41,792 bases of DNA, taken from assembly GCA_001887945.1 (NCBI GenBank), contig LDOQ01000218.1:1-41792 (forward strand). The letters are read 5' to 3'. The notes beneath the pieces were generated by a model. It was not told where the DNA came from, did no database searches, and worked only from the letters and a program-made list of their open reading frames with translations. Below are positions 28,021 to 38,220 of this stretch, in pieces. Origin of the DNA: Spraguea lophii (taxonomy: Eukaryota; Microsporidia; Spragueidae). A program made the position numbers and the translations under genes. Numbering within the stretch: the stretch's first letter is position 1; each line of letters starts with the position of its first letter.

Positions 28021-29332
28021 AAAATAGGAATGAATTATACAAATACAGAAATACCTTAATTTTTATTAAACGAAACAGAATAGATATATATATAAAATAA
28101 TATCTATAATTATATTTTAATTAATATTAATATTTTTATTTCACACTTGAAACTTATTATTTTTAATTACAATATAATTATAGATATTTTTACCATAATA
28201 AAATTATTTTTAAGGATAATTTTTAGACTTCTTTTCACACCAACTAGAAGATTACATAATAATTACATATTCATTTTAATATCTATATTTTCCATTGTAG
28301 GGTTGACAAAACGGTTTAACTTACAAACCAACCTGTTGTTTATGATCATCTCCGTTTAATTTATATTGTCTAGTTCTTTTTTAAATAAATTATATTTTTT
28401 GTTAATGGTCAAAGGTAATCCACAAATCATTTAAGTCTCATTCTTATTTATCGAACTTGTTATTCTATAATTCTATAATTTTAGATAATATACTTATTGC
28501 TGAAGAAAAAAATTAATCCTAATAATCCTAATACTTATTAATATATTAAATATACTTAACTACTATAATATTTTATTAAAAAAACTACTAACTACCAAAC
28601 TCTTAAATAAAATAATTATACAACAAATAAAATTATAATATTTTTAAAAAAATATTTTTTCAACCCCTTATAATCACATGATGAATAACTCATTGACCTG
28701 TGCTGATTGGTGATGAATAAAATATTCTGATGATTTATATAACAATTAAATTAAGTAATATTTATATTCTAACAATTAAATATTTATACTCTAATAATAA
28801 AATATATTTTATAATAAAACAATTTTACATTAAAAGTTTTTCTAAGAATACACATACTTTTTATATTTTATTTATGATACTATAAATAATATTTTATCAT
28901 ACAAAAATATATTCCTTTATAACATTCCATAACATATCATATTATAACATTCTATATCATATAATACTCATAATATTATTATCATATTAATCTTCCTATA
29001 ACCACTGATTGGTTATTATAATATTTTATCTCCTTTTAATTTACTAATAAAATAAACAATAAGGAGTAAAATATGAAGAACAATAATCAATATTTCCTTA
29101 GAGCAATAATCATAGTACTATTTAGTTATATCATACTTTCTATAAGCTAAGATATCATTATACACATAGAATACATAGAATATAAAAATAAATAAAGTTT
29201 TATTATACGTGATATAATGTTATAATGTTTAATGTATATAGTGGTATGATGGTATAAGAGATATGATGGTATAATGTATATTATAGTATAGTATAGCATT
29301 ATCATCTCATATACCACCATCTATCTATATCA
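28021..29332. other. long AT-rich intergenic stretch
   Basis: About 1.3 kb without a supported gene. It includes a 70-codon frame (28147-28359) that I do not accept and a 25-codon membrane-like mini-frame at 29073-29150. Many short repeats of the type TATAACATTCTATAACATAT occur near 28910-28980, and a GATTGGTGATGAATAAAATA motif near 28704. Confidence 0.45.
29073..29150 (+). CDS. possible 25-residue single-span peptide
   Basis: A short frame MKNNNQYFLRAIIIVLFSYI... ending in a stop after 25 residues, with one continuous hydrophobic helix after a short polar head. There is no CCC run; a purine-rich AAGGAGTAAA precedes it by chance or otherwise. The chance of such frames in AT-rich DNA is high. 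Confidence 0.12.
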   Translation: MKNNNQYFLRAIIIVLFSYIILSIS

Positions 29333-30781
29333 TTATCTTTTTATTATAATATTATATTTATTTATTAATTTATCTTTTAAATTCTTTTTATATCCTTTAT
29401 ATTCTGGTAATATTTTTATTAATATTTCTATATTCTTTATAATATCAATATATTTATTATTCTTATTATTTATAATATTATCTAATATTTTATTAAATCT
29501 TATTACATATTCTAAATTAAATTCTTCTAATAAAAATACTATAGATATATCATATATATTTAATTCTAATATATATTTTCTTAGATATACTTCTGATAGA
29601 ATATCTAAGTATCTATTAAATATATTATTAATAGTAATTATATTGGTATTGTTGTTAGTATTTTTATTAGTTGTATTGTTGTTGGTTGTTATATTGTTGG
29701 TTGTATTATTATTATTAATAGTTATGTTGTTATCAATTATAATATTATTATTTATACTATCATTTATATTATTATCACTTATGATACTATTATTAGTATT
29801 ATCATCTATATCATCATATATATTATTACCATCTATATTATTTATAATATTATTTATACCATCTATATAACTAATAGAATATAAATAATATTCATCATTA
29901 TATTTTATTAATTTATAAAAATTATTATATTCATCTAAGAGTATTAAAATATAATTATTTAGAATATCAATATATTTAATATTATCTATATTTATATTAT
30001 TATTTATATTTATATTTATATTACTTATACTGTTATTAGTATTATCACTCATATCATTATTATTATTATTATCTGTAATAATAACTGATGTATATCTATT
30101 AGATAACATTTCTATAAGATTACTATCTTTTATATTCTCTAAAGAAATTATATTATAGATATTTATTCTATTATTATTATTATCAGTATTATCATTATCA
30201 GTATTATTATTTCTAATGTAGTATTTATCTTTTATAAAGAAATATGTTTTATTATTTTTATATTTTATTATAGAAGTTTTATATCCTAATATATTTGATA
30301 TTATTTGTATAATATCTTTATTTATATTATATGTTATATTAATAAATCTTTTATATTTATTATTAATCGTATTAATATAATCAATATGTTTGTTATGTGT
30401 AATATAGTTGTTAGTTATGTTATTATGATTATTATTGTTAATTAAGATATTATCATTCTTAATATCACTTTTATTATCACCATCACTACTTTCACTATTA
30501 TCACCATCATTATTATTATTTATATATATAACATATATATTATTGATATTAGGTTGTATATCCATATTTTCTATATCTATTTCTTTTATATGTAGATTTA
30601 TATATAATTCTTTATTTTTATTATAATTATTTATAGATTTAGATGTAATATATTCTTTATTTTTAATATTTTTATTATATTCTTTATATGTTGTATATTT
30701 TATATTATTTTTAAATACGTTTAAAATATTTATTGTATTTTTAGATATAATATTATTATATGTTATTATATTTATAAGCAT
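29333..30781 (-). CDS. Asn/Ile-rich low-complexity protein, unknown function
   Basis: A 482-residue protein, over a quarter Asn. Ordered stretches (about 1-80, 140-185, 205-235, 270-310 and 385-482) are interrupted by Asn/Asp/Thr/Ser inserts coded by AAT/AAC/GAT repeats. The C-terminal ~95 residues (IFNRYLDILSEVYLRKYILELNIYD and on) are helical and contain no low complexity, so they are the best candidate for a conserved domain. No family is recognised. CCC lies eight bases before the ATG (ACCCTTACTTAAATG), which supports a real start. Its makeup matches the 823-residue neighbour. Confidence 0.62.
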   Translation of the reverse strand: MLINIITYNNIISKNTINILNVFKNNIKYTTYKEYNKNIKNKEYITSKSINNYNKNKELYINLHIKEIDIENMDIQPNINNIYVIYINNNNDGDNSESSDGDNKSDIKNDNILINNNNHNNITNNYITHNKHIDYINTINNKYKRFINITYNINKDIIQIISNILGYKTSIIKYKNNKTYFFIKDKYYIRNNNTDNDNTDNNNNRINIYNIISLENIKDSNLIEMLSNRYTSVIITDNNNNNDMSDNTNNSISNINININNNINIDNIKYIDILNNYILILLDEYNNFYKLIKYNDEYYLYSISYIDGINNIINNIDGNNIYDDIDDNTNNSIISDNNINDSINNNIIIDNNITINNNNTTNNITTNNNTTNKNTNNNTNIITINNIFNRYLDILSEVYLRKYILELNIYDISIVFLLEEFNLEYVIRFNKILDNIINNKNNKYIDIIKNIEILIKILPEYKGYKKNLKDKLINKYNIIIKR

Positions 30782-30789
30782 TTAAGTAA

Positions 30790-30792
30790 GGG
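30790..30792 (-). promoter_or_regulatory. CCC motif before the Asn/Ile-rich gene
   Basis: AACCCTTACTTAAATG on the coding strand. Confidence 0.4.
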
Positions 30793-31004
30793 TTGATATT
30801 TTATTATATGTATATATTATATTATAATTATGTGTTATAAATAGTTATAATCAAATATACATTACTTTAAAATAGAAATTTAAAAAGTTTTGTATGTTTA
30901 TGGAGTGTCTTGGATGATAGTAAAAAAGTTTGAAAATAATTACGTTAAAGTATATTTAATAACTTTTTATATATTGTTTTTTTAAAATGAATGGGATTTA
31001 ACTG

Positions 31005-31445
31005 GGATTTTTTTGATGAAATTTTTATTTATAGGAATTTATGGCCAACTGTCTATGACTTTGGTTCCTAAAATATATTTAAACTTGTATTAAATATGTT
31101 CGTTATATATATGCATTAATCTCGTTTTACATTATATTCTGAGGCGTTGGGATTTTGCGTGTGATGCACGTCATCATTTCCTAGTCTTTTAGAAATTCGA
31201 ATTTTCCTCTTGATATAATATTTAGCGAGTTGCAAACCAATACAGTGATCATATTACATTAGCTAGACATTGCTTTAACCAATAGTAGAATTGTCGTGTA
31301 TGGTATAACTAATGCCATCGAACCCAACTCAAAAAACATTATCTTCTTCTTTTCTATTTTTTATTGTTTTTTGAAAATTTCTCCAAGTGAAGGATTCGAA
31401 CCCATAATGCTTGGAATTTGACCATCCCACGACCACTGGACCAGG
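31005..31445 (-). mobile_element. SINE-like repeat, copy C (best preserved tRNA-like head)
   Basis: On the minus strand the element opens with a tRNA-like head: A-box-like TGGTCCAGTGG, then GGGTTCGAATCC (an exact Pol III B-box GGTTCGAATCC) about 40 bases later. Downstream lies an unrelated body with the family blocks CTATTGGTTAAAGCAATG and AATATTATATCAAGAGG, and the tail ATAAATAAAAATTTCATCA followed by A-rich sequence. The head resembles Glu/Asp-type tRNAs in its A box but does not fold as a functional tRNA. Head plus unrelated body plus common tail is the layout of a tRNA-derived SINE. No coding frame is present. Confidence 0.65.
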
Positions 31446-31534
31446 TGGGTTATGTAATATTTTTATAGATCAAAAATATTTTAAAATTAAATTCATATTT
31501 ATAAGAAAATTATTAAATTTATTTTGTATTAATT

Positions 31535-31950
31535 ATTGAGAGTTTGAATAATTTATAACCTCGAATAATTTTTAACAAACAAAATAATTAATTGGGTTGT
31601 TGACTAAATTTAAAGTTAGCTATATCTTTTACATCTCTTTATTGCTAAAAATAAAATAGAAATTTGTTAATATGTTCACACCCGTTGTATTAATTAGTGA
31701 CTTTATCAGTATTATGCGAGGAAAATGTGTTATAGCTTTATTATAACTTAGAAGGTGAAAATCTCACTACGCCTAGATATTTAACACTCTATAGGATAAA
31801 ATGGTTAATACATATATGTATCCCAGTTAGTTAATACAAGTAAATTATGCGATTGAGGAGTTAACGGACTCGGATTAGGATATTTTTTACGTGTAATATG
31901 GATACTGTCGCCAATTTTGTAATAAATCTTTAATTTGCCTTTTTAAAGAA
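31535..31950 (+). mobile_element. SINE-like repeat, copy F (degenerate)
   Basis: Homologous to the other copies through GTTAGCTATATCTTTTACATC, TATTGCTAAAAATAAAAT and GTATTATGCGAGGAAAATG in the right order and spacing. A head remnant (GAGTTTGAATAATTTATAACC) may start near 31535. It lies head-to-head with copy C. Its tail is not clear. Confidence 0.45.
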
Positions 31951-32445
31951 TAACCGTTAGCAGTTATTATGGTATTATTAATTTATTTACATACAATTTG
32001 ATATGTTATTAATTTAATGGAGTTTAAAAATATAATTGTTGTATATACAACATTTCATATTATGATGATGGTTATATAGATTGGTCACTCACTAATAATA
32101 ATGAATCTTAAATATATTTTCTTATATTAAAAAAAATAGATTGATTATTTGTGAAAGAAATAATTACTTTTTGAGCTTATTATAAAAAAATAAATAAACG
32201 TTATGTTTAACCAATTATTTTTATTTCTAAAGAATTATTCTCATTCCTAGAACCAGACTGATAATGTAGTCATTGTATTATCGGAATATTTGTAATCTAA
32301 TCTCATATTTAATGTACAACAATAATAATACATTATTATATTTTAATTACGTATTAATATTATGTTTTAAGAGAAAAAAAATAAAGATTAAATTAGTAAT
32401 TATCACCGATAAAAACAATACACGTTTAAATTATACCTCAAATAA
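31951..32445. other. intergenic downstream of the ZIP gene
   Basis: AT-rich sequence with no supported gene. Confidence 0.45.
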
Positions 32446-33522
32446 TTATGCTTTATTTGACCAGCTTTTAAACAATACTCCATTTTCTATAAGTCCACTC
32501 ATTATGCATACTGTAGCCATTAAAGTAAACCCTGTGAACACACATACTAATTTCCTTCTATTTTTATTCAATAAAGAACCTTCACCAAAAACATTTCCCA
32601 ACATTTCTATAAATCCTATGTAAAAGAAAGAACCTGATGATAATCCTGTGAGTATCTGTACTGCTACCATTGTACTTATATTTCCAGCATCATCAGAAGA
32701 TGAACCATCAGCGTGGATATTACAAAGCATTAATAATGCATATCCTATTAAAATACCAATTGATGTTAATGAGGAATAGAATAATAAAAGGAATATCGTC
32801 ATGTTTCTAGCAAAATCGGCTGAAAATATACTTACTCCTAAAACAAATGCTTCTATCCATTTATGACCAAGTAAACTCACCATATACCACATTAATTGTT
32901 TACCGTTTTTAGAACTTATTCCAAGACCTTCGAGGAATGAATGCACACTTAATGCGACAATAAAAATTGTTGCTTGTAATCTAGTGGAATTTGTCGGTAG
33001 AGTGTCGTTTTCATGCTTATCTGACACTTTTTCGCACGTACATATTTTTTTAATTTTTATTGTGTTATTGTCATTTACTTCAGTTCTATTTCTTTTTGTG
33101 CTATTTTCTTTTTCATAATTATGATAATTTTCTTCGCCGTTTTTTTTATTTGTCTTTTTTTCTCTATTTTCTTTATTTTTATCATTAACGTTTTCATCGA
33201 TTTCCTGTCCTGCACCACATGTACATCCAATTTCATTTGTATTTTCCGTATATAAATACAATTTATCTATACTGAAAAGAACAAGAAAACTCAATCCTGC
33301 ACATAGTGGAGCCAACCAAGAATACTTATTATCTTCACACAAATAGATATCTGGTAATATATGGAATATTGTGGTACTGAGTATAATTCCTCCAGCAAAA
33401 CATTTTATATCGGTCGGAATAAACATATCTTTGATTAGTTTGGATAATAAAGCAAAAAAGAGTGTAAATATAAACACACAAAATGATGCTAATAATGTAT
33501 ATGGTAATGTTAGAACAAACAT
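32446..33522 (-). CDS. ZIP-family (SLC39) metal ion transporter
   Basis: A 358-residue membrane protein. The ZIP metal-site signatures are present: HSFLEGLG in helix 4 (His194, Glu198) and HKWIEAFVLG in helix 5 (His220, Glu224). Three hydrophobic spans precede (about 5-27, 42-60, 70-88) and three follow. The long helix 3-4 loop (about 92-180) is hydrophilic, Lys/Asn/Glu-rich, and carries two C-x-C pairs (GCTCGAG and ICTCEK), which could bind metal. ZIPs move zinc, iron or other divalent ions into the cytosol. A second His/Ser-rich loop (HADGSSSDDAG) follows helix 6. A run of five C lies about a dozen bases before the ATG. Substrate is not readable. Confidence 0.9.
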   Translation of the reverse strand: MFVLTLPYTLLASFCVFIFTLFFALLSKLIKDMFIPTDIKCFAGGIILSTTIFHILPDIYLCEDNKYSWLAPLCAGLSFLVLFSIDKLYLYTENTNEIGCTCGAGQEIDENVNDKNKENREKKTNKKNGEENYHNYEKENSTKRNRTEVNDNNTIKIKKICTCEKVSDKHENDTLPTNSTRLQATIFIVALSVHSFLEGLGISSKNGKQLMWYMVSLLGHKWIEAFVLGVSIFSADFARNMTIFLLLFYSSLTSIGILIGYALLMLCNIHADGSSSDDAGNISTMVAVQILTGLSSGSFFYIGFIEMLGNVFGEGSLLNKNRRKLVCVFTGFTLMATVCIMSGLIENGVLFKSWSNKA

Positions 33523-33533
33523 ATTTAAGTTAA

Positions 33534-33538
33534 GGGGG
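33534..33538 (-). promoter_or_regulatory. C-rich promoter motif before the ZIP gene
   Basis: CCCACCCCCTTAACTTAAATATG on the coding strand contains two adjacent C runs, the strongest example of the motif in the window. Confidence 0.45.
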
Positions 33539-34149
33539 TGGGCCGAATTTTATATTTAAAGCATAAAAATCATTTTTAAATTTCTATTCTTTTTAAAAAT
33601 CAAAAAAAATTTGCAAAATAAAAGTTGATAAGTAATAGTTATAATCAATATCATCGTTTAAAAAATACTTCTTTATTGTTTAAAATATATCGTATAATAA
33701 ATAATTTAATAAAAAACTTGTTTTTTTATAAAAAGTCTTCTTTTGTAAGTTATAATTATAATCTGTGAAGAATTATAAAATAATTCAATCGAAGAATAAT
33801 TACTATCAATCAAAGAATTCAGTGTGACAGTGACAGATGTAATCTTAAAAGGGGAAAACAAAATATAGAAAGATGAAAATAAATAAATGTTAACTTAATA
33901 TTAAAGAAAATATTTTTTTATAAACAGAGTTCAATCATGATCTGTTTAATCTGTTATGTTTTTAAAATGCGACAAAACGTTTTTATTTAATTTGTAAATC
34001 TTATAAATAAATTATATTTTAATAAAAAATTTCAATCATATTAAACTTCAACTTTCAAAAAAATTATTTTTAAAAGGAATAGAAGATTAATTTTAATAAA
34101 ATTAAATAAATATTCATTTATTCTTTTATCTTTAAATAACACTTTATTA
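33539..34149. other. intergenic upstream of the ZIP gene
   Basis: AT-rich spacer with no supported gene or RNA. Confidence 0.45.
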
Positions 34150-34600
34150 TCGTCAAAACATCATGATTAGTTGCTATCAATCATGGTTTGGATCCGTTGA
34201 TTCTTTAATATATGAGTACTTATACTAACTGGTTTCGCTATATATATATATATGTTAATCCCGTTTTATATTTTCTGATATTAAGATGTTGCGTATGATA
34301 CACACGTTTTTACGGATTCAAAGTCTTAGATTTTAACCTCTTTCTTAGTTTAATATTGGTTAGATTTCTAATGAATAGAGAAATTGTAATTCTACCAACT
34401 AAGATCTATGTTAATCTATTAATAGAATTGTCATACAAGATGTAATCAGACAACATTAATAAACATTCCATTACTTAACATACTTTCTTTCTTCTTCTAT
34501 TTAAATTACTTTTTTTTGTTTGAAAATTTTTTTCGGTGAGAAAGATTTTAACCAACGAAAATTAGGATTTAATCATTCCTCCCACATATTCATTAAGTTA
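34150..34600 (-). mobile_element. SINE-like repeat, copy D
   Basis: On the minus strand a decayed head (GTGGGAGGAATGATTAAATCC then GGTTAAAATCTTTCTCACCG) is followed by the body block CTATTAATAGATTAACATAG and the block CAATATTAAACTAAGAAAGAG, in the same order and spacing as in copies A, C and E. The tail is poorly preserved. It lies downstream of PCNA. Ends approximate. Confidence 0.55.
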
Positions 34601-34772
34601 AATAAATTCAATGTTCGTATAAGAATCTTAATTTTTATACGAAAAAAATATTTTGAATTTCCCATTATCTATGGATATATATTTATATAATCAATAGAAT
34701 GTAAATATTTGATTGAAAAACATTGCACTTTGTTTAAAAGAAAATTTAAATAAAAACTTTTAATTATTATCA

Positions 34773-35750
34773 TTAATCTTCTACTTTGGGTGCTACAAAG
34801 TATCTGAAATATCCATCATCTTTCATAGTCAGTTCAAAGTAAACTGGATTTGGTCTACCCATGCATATATTCAGAGTATCAAATTGTTGTACAGCCTTAA
34901 CAAAATATCCAACATATTTTATAGGTATTTCTTTTATAATATTAATATTGTTATAATCAGCCATTTCATTGTTATCATTATTTTCTGTTTCACCATCTCC
35001 TTGTTCATTATTCATATCAATAACATTATTATTAACTTTTATCTTTACTTTATCATTTCCTGTACTCTGTGATTTTAATTCTAAATTAGCTTGTATAATA
35101 TCACCTTTTTGTTTAAACTCTACTTTATCCTTATTTACTTCTATTTGTAAAAATTCTGCATAATTTCCTATATACTTAGGTGCTTTTAAAAATTCAGAAC
35201 CATCCATTTGTACCTCAATCTCAAATTTCTGTGCAGGAAAGTTATAATTTTCAATATCAAATTGAAATAATTTTAGTGTATAAGTTAATGAGTGTGTTGT
35301 TGAATTAAAACATATTGTTATTTCTGTAGGCTCATCAATACAATGCATATGCAAAGAATTTGATGTATTATCATTAATTTTTAAGATTTTTAAAAATTCC
35401 TTAATTTTTATTCCTAATATCATATTTCTATCACATCTATAATTATCAAAAAGTGTACTAGGAATAAATATATTAGCCATTGCTACTCTCATACTATCCA
35501 TTACTTGAACATTTATACCTGAAGAAGAAAGACGAAGTTCAACATCATCAACCATATCACCCAAAGGTTCTAATATTTTTCTAAACATACTAATTTTACT
35601 AATAACATTATTATGTGTATCTTTTTCATATGTATCCATAATACTGTTATCTTCATTATTATCTTCAGATTGGGATGGTTTTCTTTTTTTATTCTTCAAT
35701 CTTTCTTCTTTGTCCAAAGGGATTACTGCATCAATATGTAATTCAAACAT
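34773..35750 (-). CDS. POL30: proliferating cell nuclear antigen (sliding clamp) with insertions
   Basis: A 325-residue protein; PCNA is usually about 260. The fold is clear from ELRLSSSGINVQVMDSMRVAM (family: xxISSSGxxLQxMDSSHVxL), a central GIKIKEFLKIL segment (family: GxxLxxLSKIL), the inter-domain region, and the C-terminus DGYFRYFVAPKVED (family: GHLKYYLAPKIED). It forms the replication clamp that tethers polymerase delta and binds PIP-box partners. Odd features: about 40 extra charged residues (roughly 10-48) between the first strand (MFELHID) and the first helix, and an Asn/Glu-rich insert (about 245-270) in the second domain. Start fixed by a CCC motif four bases upstream. Confidence 0.93.
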   Translation of the reverse strand: MFELHIDAVIPLDKEERLKNKKRKPSQSEDNNEDNSIMDTYEKDTHNNVISKISMFRKILEPLGDMVDDVELRLSSSGINVQVMDSMRVAMANIFIPSTLFDNYRCDRNMILGIKIKEFLKILKINDNTSNSLHMHCIDEPTEITICFNSTTHSLTYTLKLFQFDIENYNFPAQKFEIEVQMDGSEFLKAPKYIGNYAEFLQIEVNKDKVEFKQKGDIIQANLELKSQSTGNDKVKIKVNNNVIDMNNEQGDGETENNDNNEMADYNNINIIKEIPIKYVGYFVKAVQQFDTLNICMGRPNPVYFELTMKDDGYFRYFVAPKVED

Positions 35751-35754
35751 TTAT

Positions 35755-35757
35755 GGG
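35755..35757 (-). promoter_or_regulatory. CCC motif before the PCNA start
   Basis: CTACCCATAAATG on the coding strand; it fixes the N-terminal start and so makes the N-proximal insertion part of the protein. Confidence 0.5.
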
Positions 35758-37370
35758 TAGAAATAAAAAAATAGAAAATAATAAAAAATTTATAAAATAA
35801 AGATTATAAGAATAAATAATTAAGATTTATATTTAAAATAAAATATAAAAAATGTAATATAAAGATAATAATCTTAAATATAAACTATTAAATTAATTAC
35901 AAAATAAAATTTATTCGCAATTTAAAAATAATAAACTATTACAATGACTCCTGGTTACATTTATAATATTCTCTTGTATTTTGAAAAATAAATCTTATAA
36001 ATTGTATAATATAATATATTTGATTAATAAAATATCTATATGCTTAATAACCTTATATAATATATTTTTATATTTACAATGTATTTATTTTTTTATAAAA
36101 TAAGAAGAAATAGTTAATTAAAACTTTATTTGAATATGGAATATTCCATTAAAAACATTACTAACCTTTTCCCCAGATTTCAGTATAATAAATTTTCATT
36201 GTTTCTCTGTTAAATGGCCCTTGGATTCTTATTTGAAACATAATTTTCGATCAATTAAGGCATTTTCCATATGATTAGATTTCGAAGAATAATTAGGTAA
36301 AAACAAACAATTTATTCATTTTTTTCTAAAGAATTAATTTAATAATATTAAATTTATTTAATCATATTTTGTCTAATATTAAAATACTGTTTTGGTTTTA
36401 AATATTTTTTCCCAAAAGACCTTAAAATTGTTGACTTTGTATACCCAAGTTTATTTTTTATTACTACAGATGGTGAAAAAATATAACATATTGAAATAGT
36501 TTGTCCTTTTATAGGAGTAATATATATATAATAATTGCTAGGCTAATGGTCTATACCCATGTGAGTTGTTGTTATGAAGGTTAAGATCACATTCATTTTA
36601 AAAATAACGGCTTTATCGTCATACTAAGAAATGGTGTATAATATTAATGATCTACCTATAATTCTTTTCATATAATAAAATAAATATTCTTTTCTCAAAT
36701 GTTTTTCTAGTTAAACCACGGGTTTTTACAAATTTGTGCATTGTATATCATAATATTTGACAAGACCTTATTTCAAATTCTTTTAAAGCTTTAATTTACA
36801 ACAAAAAATCATCTTCCATAAATATTTTTGTATAATAATAGTCTCAACCTCTTTGTTTTGGATTTTCTTCAATTTTTATTATTGTACTTAGTGAAACCAA
36901 CTCTATGATGTTATCAAGAAATTTATATATGGTATTTTAACTAAGATTTTTAATATTCATTAATAAAACAAGTATCTCTGTCAATCTAATACGCTTGTTT
37001 TGTTCAGGGACATATTTCGTTACAATAACATATTGTTTGCTCGGAACATCCATTTAGTTATAATAAATTTTTTTTGTTTTCTGAAATATTCTTTAATTAA
37101 AATATTCGATAAAATGCTCAATCTACCAGAAAAAACCCTTTATGAAAAAACTAAAAATTATAGAATCACAAAAATTACTTAATATATTTAAAAACCCAAT
37201 CGAGTTGCTTAATCACTTAGTGTCATTAAAAGTTTTTACTGGAAATAAGATATGTAAAAATTGTAAAGAGCGTATAAACTTATGAAATTTTAACAATATA
37301 TACATGTTTAAATAGAGGTATGATAAAAATTTTATATAAATCAGAAAACATATTTTTTTCAGCTATTAAA
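35758..37370. other. gene-poor stretch with a possible decayed coding remnant
   Basis: About 1.6 kb without an intact gene. Read on the minus strand, 37060 down to about 36380 gives a lightly broken translation with several stops, including HKFVKTRGLTRKTFEKRIF and KSTILRSFGKKYLKPKQ, which looks more protein-like than its surroundings. I cannot assign it; a decayed gene or transposon is possible. Confidence 0.3.
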
Positions 37371-37890
37371 TTATTGGTCAAAAAATACTTCATATTTTAT
37401 ATGAAATAACAAAAAATTAATACACAAAAGAATAAGGGAAAAAGCGAATATTGGTAAAAAAGAAATAATTTCTATTTTTAAAAAATTAAATAAAAATATA
37501 GGATAAGATAAAAATGCTTGTAAAATAAATGAAAAAATAACCACAAACATCAGGTACAACCTAGAAAGACCATATAAACACACTAAGCCAATCATTGTAT
37601 AGAAAGAAAAACCAAAAACAACTTTTTCATGTTTAAAATAAAAGAATACTACAATAATAGAAATAATAAGAAAAACAATGTAGAGAAAAGATCAACCAAA
37701 ATAATAAATGGTTGGAAAACGTTTTAAAGTGTTAAAAATATGGTTATAACCATTTCCAGATTAATCACAAAACCAACCTTTTTCATAATGAAAATGAAAA
37801 CGAACAAAATCCACACACAAAACATTGAAATAACGTGGAGATATATAAAAACAATATAAAAGAGCAATCAATAATAAGCATAAATAATTT
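37371..37890 (-). pseudogene. GT22 mannosyltransferase-like pseudogene (PIG-B/Gpi10 or ALG9/12 type)
   Basis: The intact part (37371-37595) codes for 74 membrane residues. The same frame continues upstream across two stops (TGA and TAA) with no frameshift. The upstream segments read LCVDFVRFHFHYEKG, then RFPTIYYFG, then FLYIVFLIISIIVVFFYFKHEK. This matches the order in GT22 enzymes: an NFLKFN-like strand, a GFP-like turn before a long hydrophobic helix, and the helix ahead of the HKEFRF motif. The HKEFRF region has decayed to LYGLSRLY. These enzymes add mannose from dolichol-phosphate-mannose to GPI or N-glycan precursors in the ER. The N-terminal two thirds, including the catalytic loop, are absent or unrecognisable. 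Confidence 0.45.
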
Positions 37891-37992
37891 TAAAAGGGAA
37901 ATATTACTATATTCTTTTCTAAAATTTAAAAATTCTGATTTTGAAAAAATTTTAACAACATATTTAAAAGTTTTAGAATAATAAATTATTTA

Positions 37993-38220
37993 TTAAAATA
38001 TTTTTTTTACTTTCTTCTTTTTTTTCTCAGAATCATTTAATAAATTTTGATAATTTGTATTTTTCCATTCGAGTTGTTTAATTTTATTGTATTTCCTTGG
38101 TCTTAATCTTATTTTGACGACATTAACATTTATTTATTTTCCGAAATTTGGATTTTCAACCTCATTTGCTTATATACTATAAGATATTTTAATAATTATT
38201 GATGTATTTTCTGGTATATT
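37993..38220 (-). pseudogene. in-frame C-terminal continuation of the secreted protein, split by stops
   Basis: Directly after the stop of the neighbouring secreted-protein gene the same frame continues with NIPENTSIIIKISYSI, stop, ANEVENPNFGK, stop, then about 47 residues (INVNVVKIRLRPRKYNKI and on, ending KKKKKVKKIF) before a fourth stop. The translated segments are hydrophilic and end in a Lys cluster, like a true protein C-terminus. All three interruptions are TAA. A decayed 3' end fits best. Confidence 0.4.

Noticed and set aside
28147..28359. 70-codon hydrophobic frame
   Set aside because: Ile/Leu/Phe-rich composition as expected by chance in T-rich DNA; no start motif.
31380..31445. 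Functional tRNA gene on the minus strand
   Set aside because: The B box is perfect, but the T stem and acceptor stem do not pair and there is no proper anticodon arm; it is the head of a repeat.
36380..37060. Transposase (IS1595-, Tc1- or pogo-like)
   Set aside because: No DDE motif or helix-turn-helix that I could align with confidence.
37000..37182. 60-codon plus-strand frame in the gene-poor region
   Set aside because: No start motif; the opposite strand reads better as a decayed protein.
37371..38220. Stop-codon reassignment or programmed readthrough
   Set aside because: Other genes in the window end normally at TAA, and both TGA and TAA interrupt the two neighbouring frames, so local decay is simpler.
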